From: Bradyrhizobium sp. Ec3.3
Lineage (GTDB): Bacteria > Pseudomonadota > Alphaproteobacteria > Rhizobiales > Xanthobacteraceae
Assembly (NCBI RefSeq): GCF_000472925.1
Contig: NZ_AXAS01000043.1
Coordinates: 1-64,000 of the forward strand
DNA: 64,000 bases
Reading direction: 5' to 3'
Shown here: piece after piece, positions 18,120-29,458 of the stretch
Layout: every line of letters starts with the position of its first letter
Position numbering within the stretch: the stretch's first letter is position 1
Translations under genes and position numbers: made by a program
The notes under the pieces: model-generated
Databases searched by the model: none
Told to the model about the DNA's origin: nothing
Seen by the model: the letters and a program-made list of their open reading frames with translations, nothing else

Positions 18120-19072
18120 CGGCTCTGCTCCCTGGTTTCGGAGTAGATGTAGGGAACCATGATCGCCGCGATCGTCATCAGCATGATCACTGCGCTGGCC
18201 GATCCAACCGCCATCTGGTTGCGGGTGAACGTATAGGAGTACATGAACGTCGACGGCAGCTCCGCCGCCCCGCCAGGGTTCTTGCCGGTCACCGACAGCA
18301 CGAGGTCATAGGACTTGATCGCCATGTGGGCCAGCACGATCAGCGCCGAGAAGAAGACCGGGCGTATGATCGGAATGACGATGCGGCGGTAGGTCTGGTA
18401 GGTCGAGGCGCCGTCGATCTGTGCCGCCTTGAGGATTTCGCCGTCGACACCGCGAAGCCCGGCGAGAAACATCGCCATGACGAAGCCCGAACTCTGCCAG
18501 ATGCCGGCGATCGCGACGCAATAGATCATCATCTGCGGATCGACGACCCAATCGAAATGGAAGCTGGTCCATCCCCACTCGTGCAAGGCGTTTTCGAGCC
18601 CGATGCGCGGATCGAGAAACAGCTTCCAGGCTGTGCCCGTCACGATGAATGACAGCGCCAACGGATAGAGATAGATCGGCCGCAAAATGCCTTCGCCGCG
18701 AATCTTCTGATCAAGCAGGATCGCCAGCAGCAAGCCGAGGAAAAGGCAGAAGAAGATGTAGAGGCCGCCGAACAGCCCCATGTTGACGAGCGCGGTGTAC
18801 CAGTTCGACGGCGGATCGGTCTCGAAGGTCCAGTTCCACAGCCTCACGTAGTTGGTAAAGCCGACGAGGTTTGTGGTCGGAAACGCCTTCGAACTCGTGA
18901 ACGACAGAAACAGGGTCCAGAGATTGAAGCCGTAGACGAAGACCAGCACGAGCAGGAATGACGGCGCCAGCACAAGCCGTGGCAGCCAGTCCTGGAACCA
19001 CCCGCGTAAAGACGGGCCGAGCTTCCGCCGGGCCATTGCGGTTGCCGCCTCGCGTTCGGTCATCGCGGTCAT
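18116..19072 (-). CDS. Carbohydrate ABC transporter permease (MalF/UgpA type)
   Basis: First membrane subunit of the sugar-type importer, 318 residues from the ATG at 19072. That start has GGAGG six bases upstream; the longer open frame to 19138 has no comparable site. Hydrophobic segments include LVLAPSFLLVLVFVYGFNLW, and the EAA loop is GEILKAAQIDGASTYQTYRRIVIPIIRP. The gene follows the binding-protein gene after a gap holding an inverted repeat (19157-19192), and its stop overlaps the next permease start. Confidence 0.92.
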   Translation of the reverse strand: MTAMTEREAATAMARRKLGPSLRGWFQDWLPRLVLAPSFLLVLVFVYGFNLWTLFLSFTSSKAFPTTNLVGFTNYVRLWNWTFETDPPSNWYTALVNMGLFGGLYIFFCLFLGLLLAILLDQKIRGEGILRPIYLYPLALSFIVTGTAWKLFLDPRIGLENALHEWGWTSFHFDWVVDPQMMIYCVAIAGIWQSSGFVMAMFLAGLRGVDGEILKAAQIDGASTYQTYRRIVIPIIRPVFFSALIVLAHMAIKSYDLVLSVTGKNPGGAAELPSTFMYSYTFTRNQMAVGSASAVIMLMTIAAIMVPYIYSETREQSR

Positions 19073-19156
19073 GATGATCCTCCGAAAGCCACGCTCCGTC
19101 GCCGCGACGAGCCCTGGAGGGCGAGGCAGGCGTAGCAATGACTTCGATTTCGATAG

Positions 19157-19192
19157 CCTCTCCCGTTTACAGAGCAGCGCAAACAGGAGAGG
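19157..19192 (-). other. Inverted repeat between binding-protein and permease genes
   Basis: CCTCTCCCGTTT (19157-19168) and AAACAGGAGAGG (19181-19192) pair over 12 positions with one mismatch and a 12-base loop. It begins about 14 nt after the binding-protein stop on the coding strand and has no T-run after it. As with the repeats at 7950 and 35099, it may stabilise the upstream binding-protein mRNA or terminate part of the transcription (inference). Confidence 0.65.
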
Positions 19193-19205
19193 AGCCGTCG
19201 AGCCA

Positions 19206-20471
19206 CTACTTGGCGGCGTTGATTGCCTTCACCAGCTCTGTCACAGCGATATCCGACGTCTTGATCCCGCCGTGCATGAACTTCGTCACGACATCGTAGT
19301 ACGCCGTGGCGATGGCCGGCGGCTGAGCGTAGTTCTGGGCGAGCGAGCCGAAGAACGTTCCCTTTGCGTTGGCCGTCTTGACGTCGGCGATGCCCTTTTT
19401 GCCGCAGATGTCGAAGGCAGCGTCGGAAACGTCCGTTCTCGCCGGGACGGAGCCCTTGATGACGTTGAACGCCGACTGGACGTCGGGGTTCATCGTCACC
19501 TGCGCGAGTGCAAGCTGCGCCGCCTGGCGATCCGCCGGCACCTTGAAGAAGGCGAACATGTCGGAGTTGTAGAACACTGACCCGTCCGTGCCCGGGAAGC
19601 GGTAGCAAAGGTAGTCCTTCCCAGCCTCTTTGTGCGCTGCCGCGAACTCGCCCTTGGCCCAGTCGCCCATCACCTGCACGAGCGCGTCACCCTTGATCAC
19701 CATGGCGGTCGCGAGATTCCAATCGCGTCCGGTGTAGTTTGGGTCGACATAGTCACGCAGCTTGGCGAGGTTGTCGAACGCCTTCTTCATCGTGTCGGAC
19801 TTGAGCGCGCCCTCGTCGAGGTCCACGAAAGCTTTCTTGTAGAACTCGGTGCCGCCGGTCGAGGCGACGATCGAATCGAACATCGTCGCTTCCTGCCAGG
19901 GCTGACCGCCGAGCGCGAGCGGAATAACGCCGCCCTTCTTTGCCTTGTCGAGCAGCGCGACAAACTCGTCGAAGTTCTTCGGCTCCGTACCGCCGATCTT
20001 CTCCATCACGGCCTTATTTAGCCAGATCCAGTTGACGGAATGAATGTTGATCGGAACGGCCCCCCACTTGCCGTTGGTCTTGGCAAACTTCTGCAGTGCG
20101 ACGGGTACGACCTTGTCCCAGCCGTCCTTGTCCGCAAGCGACGAAATGTCGGCGAGCGAGCCCTGTTCGGCGTACTCCAGCGCGTAGTAGCCGAGGATCT
20201 GCGATGCCGTCGGCGGATTACCCGCGGCGACATTGGCCTTCAGCGTGGTCATCGCCGCACCCCCACCGCCGCCGGCGACCGGCACGTCCTTCCAGGCATA
20301 TCCCTGCTTGGCGACGGCCTGCTTGATGACGTCGAGCGCAGCCGCTTCGCCACCCGACGTCCACCAATGCAGCATCTGCACTTCCTTGATGTCCGCCGCG
20401 TGCCCCAGCGTCCCATAGCTGATGGTGACGGCAGTCAAAGCCGTCGAGATCAGAAATGCGCGGAACTTCAT
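19206..20471 (-). CDS. Carbohydrate ABC transporter solute-binding protein
   Basis: Periplasmic binding protein of 421 residues in the glucose/mannose-type family 1 group. MKFRAFLISTALTAVTISYG then LGHA is a signal peptide. The mature start IKEVQMLHWWTSGGEAAALD, then AGGGGGAAMTTLKANVAAGNPP and INIHSVNWIWLNK, resemble GtsA-like glucose or mannose binders. The ATG at 20471 is preferred because it begins the signal peptide and follows AAGGGAAGGG; the open frame upstream is not protein-like. It heads the importer part of the cluster. The actual ligand may be a glycoside rather than free sugar, given the GMC and Gfo/Idh/MocA genes nearby. Confidence 0.91.
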   Translation of the reverse strand: MKFRAFLISTALTAVTISYGTLGHAADIKEVQMLHWWTSGGEAAALDVIKQAVAKQGYAWKDVPVAGGGGGAAMTTLKANVAAGNPPTASQILGYYALEYAEQGSLADISSLADKDGWDKVVPVALQKFAKTNGKWGAVPINIHSVNWIWLNKAVMEKIGGTEPKNFDEFVALLDKAKKGGVIPLALGGQPWQEATMFDSIVASTGGTEFYKKAFVDLDEGALKSDTMKKAFDNLAKLRDYVDPNYTGRDWNLATAMVIKGDALVQVMGDWAKGEFAAAHKEAGKDYLCYRFPGTDGSVFYNSDMFAFFKVPADRQAAQLALAQVTMNPDVQSAFNVIKGSVPARTDVSDAAFDICGKKGIADVKTANAKGTFFGSLAQNYAQPPAIATAYYDVVTKFMHGGIKTSDIAVTELVKAINAAK

Positions 20472-20503
20472 GCGCGTGTCCCTTCCCTTTTTTGGTCGTT
20501 TCC

Positions 20504-20522
20504 TGCCGGAAGCGGTCCGGCA
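20504..20522. other. Short inverted repeat between ECH and importer genes
   Basis: TGCCGGA and TCCGGCA arms (7 bp) with a five-base loop lie in the 151-bp gap between the enoyl-CoA hydratase stop and the binding-protein start. It could be a weak intercistronic terminator or an RNA processing stem. There is no T-run, so the call is tentative. Confidence 0.35.
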
Positions 20523-20622
20523 CCGTTTCGAGAGGCCTGTTCGGCTCTTGAATTTCATTATCGTTGTCGTCCGCGGTTGCCGCCGAACCCACTCGAAGCG
20601 GCCCGCCTTCAACGCTCCTTTC

Positions 20623-21396
20623 CTAGTGTCCAACAAAACGAGGGGCGCGCTTGCCTTTGAAGGCAGCAACACCCTCGGCGAGATCATCGGTCGTGGCGGT
20701 GAGCGCGCCGGCAAGCCCTTCGATGGGGGCGTCACTGTCCTCCCCTTCGGCCGCATTGATCATGGCCTTGACGATCTGCACGGCGAGCGGACCGCGCGCG
20801 GCAACGTCGGACGCCAGGCTTTCGGCGCGGGTCAGTGCCTGGCCGCCGTCGGTTACCTCGTCGACGAGCCCGAGCTCGCAGCCTTCTTCGGCGGTGAACA
20901 GCCGGCCCGTGAGCGCCATGCGGCGCACCACGGAGGCGCCGAAGCGGCGAACCAGGCGCTGCGTTCCCGACCAGCCCGGCGCCATGCCCAATCCCGTCTC
21001 CGGAAGTCCGAGCTTGATGCCGCGCTCGGCGATGCGCACGTCCGCCACCGCGGCGAGCTCCAGTCCGCCGCCGAATGCGTGGCCGGTGAGCGCCGCAATG
21101 AGCGGCACGCGCAGGCGCGCCAGCGCCTCGAACGCGCGATGGCCCGCACGCGTCCAATCGCGCCACATGTCGAGCGCCGGCAAGCCGCCCCAGGCCGCAA
21201 TATCGCCGCCGGCGCAAAATGCCTTGCCTTCGCCGAACAGGATCGCCACGCGGGTCTCGCGCGAGGCCTCGATGGCCCGCGCCGCCTCACCGAGCGCCTC
21301 GACCATGTCGCGATCGAGCGCATTGAGCTTGTCGGGGCGCTTGAGGCCGAGACGGGCGATCGATCCCTGGAAGGTCAATTCGACAAACGGGCTCAA
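20623..21396 (-). CDS. Enoyl-CoA hydratase/isomerase family protein
   Basis: Crotonase-fold enzyme of 257 residues acting on an acyl-CoA thioester. It has the oxyanion-hole block AFCAGGDIAAWGGLP, HAFGGGLELAAVADVRIAERG with the Gly-Gly pair and a catalytic-region Glu (LGLPETGLGMAPGWSGTQRLVRRFG), and the C-terminal DLAEGVAAFKGKRAPRF common to the family. Whether it hydrates, isomerises or cleaves cannot be told from sequence. Its start overlaps the stop of the CoA-transferase (ATGA), so an acyl-CoA made by the transferase is its likely substrate. Confidence 0.92.
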   Translation of the reverse strand: MSPFVELTFQGSIARLGLKRPDKLNALDRDMVEALGEAARAIEASRETRVAILFGEGKAFCAGGDIAAWGGLPALDMWRDWTRAGHRAFEALARLRVPLIAALTGHAFGGGLELAAVADVRIAERGIKLGLPETGLGMAPGWSGTQRLVRRFGASVVRRMALTGRLFTAEEGCELGLVDEVTDGGQALTRAESLASDVAARGPLAVQIVKAMINAAEGEDSDAPIEGLAGALTATTDDLAEGVAAFKGKRAPRFVGH

Positions 21397-22982
21397 GCTG
21401 CCCTCCGCAATTCGAGGCCAATCGGTTCGGGGCGGAACAGCACGGCCGGCATCAACTTGAGATTGCCCGCCACTCGCAATGGGAATTCGGATTGTGCAAG
21501 CACGTCGCGCTGCAAGTCAACACCGGGCGCGATCTCGACGACGGTGACGCCCTCGGGCTCGAGCCTCAGGACGCAGCGTTCGGTGACGTAGACGATCTCC
21601 TGCCCCTGCGCGACCGCCCGCCTTCCCGAGAAGGACACCTGCTCGACCTCGTTGACGAGTTTCCTGACCTTGCCTTCCCTGGCAATCCGCAATGAGCCGT
21701 CGGCGATCTCGAGGCCTGCGCCCGCGGTGAAGTAACCGGAGAACACGATGCGCTTGGCTCGCGCCGTGATGTCGACAAAGCCGCCAGCCCCGGCCGTCAC
21801 ATGGGGACGGAGGCCGAGCTTCGAAACGTTGACCGAGCCCGAGCGGTCGATCTGCAGAAACGAGAGCAGCGACATGTCGAAGCCACCGCCCTGGAAATAG
21901 GTGAATTGATGCGGCGACTGAACGATGGCCTCGGCATTGGCGGCGCAGCCGAACTGGAAATCGAGCAGCGGAACGCCGCCGATGGCGCCCTGCTCGATCA
22001 CCCAGGTGACCGCACCGTGCCGGCCTTCCTCGATCAGAATACGCGGGACGTTGGCCGAAATGCCGAATCCGATGTTGACGGCGTCGCCGTCGCGAAGCTC
22101 CATCGCGACGCGACGCGCAATGGCTTTGCCGACGTCGAATTTTGGCGTCTCGAACGAGGCGATTGGTCGAAAGATCTCACCGGAAATCGCGGGCTCATAC
22201 GGTGTGTTCGTGGTCTGGAGCTGGTCCGGGGCCACGACGATCGCGTCGACGAGCACGCCGGGCACGACGACGTCATGAGGACGCAAGGTGCCGGCAGCCG
22301 CGAGGCGCTTGACCTGCGCGATCACGAGGCCGCCATTGTTGCGCACGCTCAGCGCCTGATCGAGCGGCCCGAGAATGCCGCCCTCGTGCTCATAGGAGAG
22401 GTTGCCGCGCTCGTCCGCGGTGGTAGCGCGAATAATCGCGACCTGCGGAACGATGCTCGGGAAGAACAGCCAGTCCTCGCCGGCGAAGTTCACGCGACTG
22501 ACGATCGGCTCGGCAGCAGCCTTGCCGTTCATCGCACAGCCTTCACGCATCGGGTCGACGAAGGTGTCCATGCCGACCTTGGTCAGCACACCCGGGCGCT
22601 TCGCGGCGGCTTCACGATGCATGTCGAACAGGATTCCCGACGGCACATTGTAGGCGGGAATGGTGTCCCCCGAGATCATCTCCCAGATCGCAGGGGGAGC
22701 GGCGGAAGAAGGGCCGGATGGATAAGAGCCGGCCAGGACCTTCCTGAGGCATCCAGGCTTTGCGATGTGATCGATGCCCTTGACACCCCACATGTCGCCG
22801 GCAGCGATCGGATGCAGCGTCGTCAGGTTGCGCGGGTGGCCTTCCGCATCAAATCTTGCGCCGATGGCGGCGAGCACGACATCCGGGCAGCCCAGCCCGG
22901 ACGACGAAGAGACCGTCACGACGGCGCCGTCGGGTATCAGATGGGCCGCCTCCGAAGCACTCAAGACCTTCGTTCGTGCCAT
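21393..22982 (-). CDS. Acyl-CoA:acetate/3-ketoacid CoA-transferase (YdiF/Pct type)
   Basis: Single-chain family I CoA-transferase of 529 residues, with the alpha and beta halves fused as in propionate CoA-transferase. The N-terminal half shows SASEAAHLIPDGAVVTVSSSSG and the second half has VNIGFGISANVPRIL and VTWVIEQGAIGGVPLLDFQFG, whose Glu is the expected covalent residue. It would activate a carboxylic-acid intermediate using acetyl-CoA or a similar donor. The gene follows the Gfo/Idh/MocA gene by 7 bp and overlaps the hydratase start. A thioester route in a cluster that also has sugar-type oxidoreductases is unusual. Confidence 0.93.
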   Translation of the reverse strand: MARTKVLSASEAAHLIPDGAVVTVSSSSGLGCPDVVLAAIGARFDAEGHPRNLTTLHPIAAGDMWGVKGIDHIAKPGCLRKVLAGSYPSGPSSAAPPAIWEMISGDTIPAYNVPSGILFDMHREAAAKRPGVLTKVGMDTFVDPMREGCAMNGKAAAEPIVSRVNFAGEDWLFFPSIVPQVAIIRATTADERGNLSYEHEGGILGPLDQALSVRNNGGLVIAQVKRLAAAGTLRPHDVVVPGVLVDAIVVAPDQLQTTNTPYEPAISGEIFRPIASFETPKFDVGKAIARRVAMELRDGDAVNIGFGISANVPRILIEEGRHGAVTWVIEQGAIGGVPLLDFQFGCAANAEAIVQSPHQFTYFQGGGFDMSLLSFLQIDRSGSVNVSKLGLRPHVTAGAGGFVDITARAKRIVFSGYFTAGAGLEIADGSLRIAREGKVRKLVNEVEQVSFSGRRAVAQGQEIVYVTERCVLRLEPEGVTVVEIAPGVDLQRDVLAQSEFPLRVAGNLKLMPAVLFRPEPIGLELRRAA

Positions 22983-22989
22983 ATCCGCC

Positions 22990-25037
<2,048 letters not shown>

Positions 25038-25061
25038 GCCCTCTGCGAACCTCCGCATCTT

Positions 25062-25075
25062 TTGGAACGTTCCAA
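25062..25075. promoter_or_regulatory. LacI-type operator, perfect palindrome
   Basis: TTGGAACGTTCCAA is a 14-bp perfect palindrome with the central CG step usual for LacI-family operators. It lies 24 bp upstream of the repressor ATG chosen here. A second, imperfect copy occurs at 25160-25171. Binding by the adjacent LacI protein is inferred. Confidence 0.75.
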
Positions 25076-25159
25076 TACTCCTATTCCAACCAAGACACAA
25101 GACCTCAAAAATGCGGCAAATGCGGAAAAATGGCCTCGAACGCCAGAACCTTCATATTA

Positions 25160-25171
25160 TAGAACGTTCCA
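25160..25171. promoter_or_regulatory. Second LacI-type operator, imperfect
   Basis: TAGAACGTTCCA shares the GAACGTTC core with the palindrome at 25062-25075, with one non-pairing position. It lies about 53 bp before the SDR start. The two core centres are about 97 bp apart, so looping between them is possible (inference). Confidence 0.6.
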
Positions 25172-25223
25172 AATTCAGGAGATGCCCGTTTGCTTGGGCT
25201 CGAGCGCATGGAGGGAAACCGAT

Positions 25224-25997
25224 ATGAACGATCAGCGACGACCTGGCGCCCTGGTGACGGGAGCGGGGCGCGGCATCGGCCGCGCAATCGCGCTCGCGCT
25301 ATCGAGAGCCGGCTTCTCGATCATCGTGAATGATCTTCCCGGCTCGGAAGATGTTGACGAGACGGTAGCAGCCATCCGCGAAATAGGCGGGGATGCAAAG
25401 GCCATCAGCCTCGATATTTCGCAGGTCGAGCAGCACCATCAATTCGTGGACGAAGCCTGGAATGCCTTTGGCGGCATCGAATGCCTCGTCAACAATGCCG
25501 GTGTTTCCGTGACCGTCCGCGATGATCTCTTGAAGATGACGCAGGAGAGCTATGACCGCGTCATGAGGATCAACCTGCGCGGTCCCCTCTTCCTGACCCA
25601 GGAGGTCGCACGGCGAATGATCGGCGCGCAATCACAGCACTTTCGCAGCATCATTACGATTTCGTCGATCAATGCCGAATTCGCCTCGACTGACCGCGGC
25701 GAGTACTGCGTCTCCAAGACGGGACTGTCCATGATGGCCCGGCTTTTCGCTATCCGGCTCGCCGATCACGGCATCGGGTCCTACGAGCTTCGGCCAGGGA
25801 TCATCCGAACGCAAATGACTGCCGTCGCGAAGGACAAGTACGACCGGCTCATTGGCGAGGGCCTCACGCCCATCAAGCGCTGGGGAGAGCCGGAGGATAT
25901 CGGAAAAGCCGTTGCCACCCTGGCGACAGGCCAACTCGGCTATTCGACGGGAGACGTCATCCACGTCGATGGCGGTCTGGCGCTGCGGAAGCTCTGA
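25224..25997 (+). CDS. SDR-family dehydrogenase (3-ketoacyl-ACP-reductase-like)
   Basis: Short-chain dehydrogenase of 257 residues. The cofactor motif GALVTGAGRGIGRAIA, NNAG (CLVNNAGVSV), catalytic Ser in TISSINAEF and Tyr-x-x-x-Lys in YCVSKTGLSMMAR are all present, and it ends with YSTGDVIHVDGG. The ATG at 25224 follows GGAGGGAAACCGAT; the much longer open frame upstream overlaps the LacI and Gfo genes and is a shadow. It is divergent from lacI with operator copies between them, so it probably acts in the same pathway, for example reducing a keto intermediate. Convergent with rhaI (22 bp). Confidence 0.93.
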   Translation: MNDQRRPGALVTGAGRGIGRAIALALSRAGFSIIVNDLPGSEDVDETVAAIREIGGDAKAISLDISQVEQHHQFVDEAWNAFGGIECLVNNAGVSVTVRDDLLKMTQESYDRVMRINLRGPLFLTQEVARRMIGAQSQHFRSIITISSINAEFASTDRGEYCVSKTGLSMMARLFAIRLADHGIGSYELRPGIIRTQMTAVAKDKYDRLIGEGLTPIKRWGEPEDIGKAVATLATGQLGYSTGDVIHVDGGLALRKL

Positions 25998-26019
25998 CGG
26001 CGAAAGCAAGGCCCCTCGC

Positions 26020-27318
26020 CTACACAATTCCCGCCGACGTCCCGGCGATGGCGGGACGCTCCATTGCCTTTTGCGCCCGATAACCGGATGCGCGATAGGT
26101 CGCGATCGGCGCGATCGCGCCGCCGGCGCGCAGGCGGGCGATGGCGAGCAGCGGCGAGACGTCGGTCGTGAAAACGCGCTTCAATTCGAGATGCGCGCCG
26201 AGCGCGTCATTCGCCTCTTGCGCCGCTTCGAGCGCCGCGCGATCGACGATGAGGGCCTGCGCATAGGCGCGCTGCAACTCGGTCGCCGATTGCATCAGGC
26301 TCTCGATAGGATCGGTCACGTTATGCGACTGGTCGATCATATACGCTGGCGCGAAGCCGTCCGCCTTGCGGCGCTCGGCGTCGATCAGCTCGTTGAAGAC
26401 GAGAAACAGCCTGAACGGCTCGACCGAGCCGGTGTCGAGATCGTCGTCGCCATATTTTGAATCGTTGAAATGGAAGCCTGCGAGCTTCCCGAAGCGAACG
26501 AGCCGGGCGACGATCTGCTCGATATTCACGTTCGGCGCATGATGGCCGAGGTCGACGAGACAATAGGCCTTGGGGCCGAGCTCCTGCGCGACGGCAAAAC
26601 TCGTGCCCCAATCCGAGATCACGGTCGAGTAGAACGCCGGCTCGTAAAGCTTGTGCTCGAGGAACACCCGCCAGTCGGCGGGCAGCGCCGCGACGACCTC
26701 GCGCATCGCATCAACATAGCGGTCGAGCGCCTTGGTCAGATTCGATTGGCCGGCAAAGTTCGAGCCATCGGCGATCCAGACGGTCAGCGCATTCGAGCCG
26801 AGCTTGCGGCCGATCTCGATGCATTCGATGTTGTGTGCGACCGCCTGAGCGCGCACGCGCGCATCGGTATGCGACAACGAACCGAACTTGTATGAAAGCT
26901 CCTGCCCCGGCTGATCCTGGAACGTGTTGGAATTGACCGCATCGAAGGCAAGGCCGCGCGTCGCAGCCTTCTCGCGCAAGGCGACATAGTCATCGACCTT
27001 GTCCCACGGAATGTGCGGCGAGATGGTCGGAGTGGCCCGCGTCAATCGCTGGATCACGGCGCAATCGTCGATCTTCTCGAAGACGTTGCGTGGCTCACCC
27101 GGCCCCGGAAAGCGAGCGAAACGCGTGCCACCTGTGCCGACGCCCCAGGTCGGAATGGCGACGCCGAAGGCCATGACCTTCTGCACCAGGGCCTCCGCGT
27201 CGATCCCCTGCCGCGCCAGTGCACGCTTCAGGGCGTCGTAGTCTTCAGTGGTGGCGTCTTCGAGCCGCGCGTTGTGGTCGGCGATGAAATCCGCGCTGAT
27301 CGAGAACGGCGTGCTCAT
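26020..27318 (-). CDS. rhaI: L-rhamnose isomerase, RhaI type
   Basis: Metal-dependent xylose-isomerase-fold enzyme of 432 residues that interconverts L-rhamnose and L-rhamnulose. It belongs to the Pseudomonas/rhizobial RhaI group, not E. coli RhaA. Metal-site stretches are visible: FLEHKLYEPAFYSTV, CLVDLGHHAPNVNIE and FHFNDSKYGDDDLDTGS. The ATG at 27318 overlaps the rhaD stop (ATGA). It is the second gene of the minus-strand rhaDI operon. Confidence 0.94.
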   Translation of the reverse strand: MSTPFSISADFIADHNARLEDATTEDYDALKRALARQGIDAEALVQKVMAFGVAIPTWGVGTGGTRFARFPGPGEPRNVFEKIDDCAVIQRLTRATPTISPHIPWDKVDDYVALREKAATRGLAFDAVNSNTFQDQPGQELSYKFGSLSHTDARVRAQAVAHNIECIEIGRKLGSNALTVWIADGSNFAGQSNLTKALDRYVDAMREVVAALPADWRVFLEHKLYEPAFYSTVISDWGTSFAVAQELGPKAYCLVDLGHHAPNVNIEQIVARLVRFGKLAGFHFNDSKYGDDDLDTGSVEPFRLFLVFNELIDAERRKADGFAPAYMIDQSHNVTDPIESLMQSATELQRAYAQALIVDRAALEAAQEANDALGAHLELKRVFTTDVSPLLAIARLRAGGAIAPIATYRASGYRAQKAMERPAIAGTSAGIV

Positions 27319-29411
27319 CGCGTGAAGGCCTGCGCGTTGCCGGCGTCGACATTGAGGATGTTGCCGGTTGATTTGGCCGAAAGGTCGGACGCGAAGAAGT
27401 AGATACCCTCGGCGATATCCTCGGGGAAAACCGACAGTTTGAGCATCGAGCGCTGGCGGTAGACTTCCTCGAGCTGATCTTCGGTGACCTTGTTGGACGC
27501 CGCACGCTGCTGACGCCACTCGCCTTCCCAGATCTTCGAGCCGCGCAGCACCGCGTCCGGATTGACCGTATTGACCCGGATGCCATGTGCCGCGCCTTCC
27601 AGCGCCAGGCAGCGGGCGAGATGGATCTCCGACGCCTTGGCTGCGCAATAGGCCGAAGCGCCTGCCGAAGCGGCAAGGCCGTTCTTCGATGCGACGAAGA
27701 TGATGGCGCCGCCGATGTTCTGACGCTGCATCAGCCGGAACGCCTCACGCGAGACGAGGAAATAACCCGTGGCGAGAATGTCCATGTTCTTCTGCCAGAG
27801 CCCAAGACTCGTGTCCTCGACAGGCGAAGCCGAAGCGATCCCCGCGTTCGAGACGACGATGTCGACACCGCCAAAGGCGCGCGCGGTCTCTTCGAACGAG
27901 GCGACCACCGCCGCCTCGTCGGTTACATCGAGCTTGACACCGATCGCCGCGTCGCGACCATGGCGTTTCGTGATCGCCGCAACGCGCTCGTTCAGCGCCT
28001 TCTCGTCGATATCGGCAATGACAAGGCACGCGCCTTCGCCGAGCAGCCGCTGCGCGGTCGCCCCGCCAATGCCGCCGGCGCCGCCAGTCACATAGGCGAT
28101 CCGCCCGGCGAGCGATTTCGGCTTTGGCATGCGCTGGAGCTTGGCCTCTTCCAGCAGCCAATATTCGATGTTGAAGGCCTCCTGTTCGGCAAGGCCGACA
28201 TAGGCACTGACGCCCGAGGCGCCACGCATGACGTTTATTGCGTTGACATAGAACTCGGCCGCAACGCGCGCCGTTGCCTTGTCCTTGGCAAACGTGAACA
28301 TACCGATGCCCGGAATGAGATACACAATCGCGTTGGGATCGCGCATGGCCGGCGAATCCGAACGTTTGCAGCGCCCGTAATAGGCGGCGTAGTCGTGCCG
28401 GTAAGCGGCGAGAACGTCGTCGAGGCCGGCGATCACCTCGTCGAGATTGTCGCGCACGGAATCGTAGGGCAGCAACAGCGGTCGGATCTTGGTGCGAAGA
28501 AAGTGATCCGGACAGGAGGTGCCGAGCGGCGCCAGCTTCGTCAGCGCGCTCGAGTTGACGAACTCCAGCACCTCCGGAGCATCGGTGAAATGGCCGATCT
28601 TGCGCTCGTCGGTGGAGATCTTGCCGCGGATCAGCGGCATCAGCCTGGCCGCGATCGCGCGGCGCTTCTCCGGCGAGGCCGTTTGGACCTTGGCGCCGCC
28701 GAAAGCCGGCTTCTGCTCATGCGCAGCAAGCCAATCGGCAGCCTGTTGAATCACGCGCAAGGTCATCTCGTAACAGGCTTTCGACGTCTCGGCCCAGGTG
28801 AACAGCCCGTGCCCGCCGAGGACCACGCCGACATAGTCGGGATGGCGCGCAGCCATCTCGCCGAGCTTCAGGCCGAGATCGAAGCCGGGCCGCTGCCACG
28901 GCAGGAACCCGAGCTTGCCGCCGAAAACCTCGCGGGTCAAACGCTCGGCGTCGACTGAGGCGGCAATGGCGATGACCGCGTCGGCATGGACATGATCGAC
29001 ATGCCGGTGCGGCACGAAGGCGTGCAAGGGTGTATCGATCGAGCTCGCACGCGGATTGAGATCGAAGGTGCAGTGATTGAATAAGGCGACCATCTCGTCC
29101 TCATGGGCGAGGCCGCGATAGATGCCTTTCAAGCTCTCGAGCTTGTCGAGGTACAGCGTCGAAAAGCCGTCGCGCTTCATCGAGCCGATGTCGCCGCCTG
29201 AGCCTTTGACCCAGAGCACGCGTACGCTCTCGCGCGTCAGCGGATCTTTCATCTCGATCTTGGCTGAGGTGTTGCCGCCGCCGAAATTGGTGATGCGCAG
29301 ATCGGCCCCGAGCAGGTTCGAGCGGTACAGCAACTGACCTGCCTCATCGAGCCCGGCGGCGAGCGCGTCGTCCCATAGGTTTGGCAGGGGCGTGGCCGCG
29401 ACCTCGCTCAT
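27315..29411 (-). CDS. rhaD: Bifunctional rhamnulose-1-phosphate aldolase/alcohol dehydrogenase
   Basis: Fusion of 698 residues. The N-terminal part (to about residue 430) is a class II aldolase with ITNFGGGNTSAK and the zinc pair in RHVDHVHADAVIAIA, cleaving rhamnulose-1-phosphate to dihydroxyacetone phosphate and lactaldehyde. The C-terminal part is an SDR (GRIAYVTGGAGGIGGATAQ, NAGIAS, catalytic YCAAKASEIHLAR, ending NILNVDAGNAQAF) expected to oxidise or reduce lactaldehyde. Such fusions are typical of alphaproteobacteria. It is first in the rhaDI operon, divergent from rhaR. Confidence 0.95.
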   Translation of the reverse strand: MSEVAATPLPNLWDDALAAGLDEAGQLLYRSNLLGADLRITNFGGGNTSAKIEMKDPLTRESVRVLWVKGSGGDIGSMKRDGFSTLYLDKLESLKGIYRGLAHEDEMVALFNHCTFDLNPRASSIDTPLHAFVPHRHVDHVHADAVIAIAASVDAERLTREVFGGKLGFLPWQRPGFDLGLKLGEMAARHPDYVGVVLGGHGLFTWAETSKACYEMTLRVIQQAADWLAAHEQKPAFGGAKVQTASPEKRRAIAARLMPLIRGKISTDERKIGHFTDAPEVLEFVNSSALTKLAPLGTSCPDHFLRTKIRPLLLPYDSVRDNLDEVIAGLDDVLAAYRHDYAAYYGRCKRSDSPAMRDPNAIVYLIPGIGMFTFAKDKATARVAAEFYVNAINVMRGASGVSAYVGLAEQEAFNIEYWLLEEAKLQRMPKPKSLAGRIAYVTGGAGGIGGATAQRLLGEGACLVIADIDEKALNERVAAITKRHGRDAAIGVKLDVTDEAAVVASFEETARAFGGVDIVVSNAGIASASPVEDTSLGLWQKNMDILATGYFLVSREAFRLMQRQNIGGAIIFVASKNGLAASAGASAYCAAKASEIHLARCLALEGAAHGIRVNTVNPDAVLRGSKIWEGEWRQQRAASNKVTEDQLEEVYRQRSMLKLSVFPEDIAEGIYFFASDLSAKSTGNILNVDAGNAQAFTR

Positions 29412-29458
29412 TAGGCGTTCTCCCTGTGCTTTACCTTGATGCAGCTTATGTCAGCCAT

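Noticed and set aside
20472-20756. N-terminal extension of the carbohydrate-binding protein
   Set aside because: It precedes a proper signal peptide, overlaps the hydratase gene and lacks a good ribosome-binding site.
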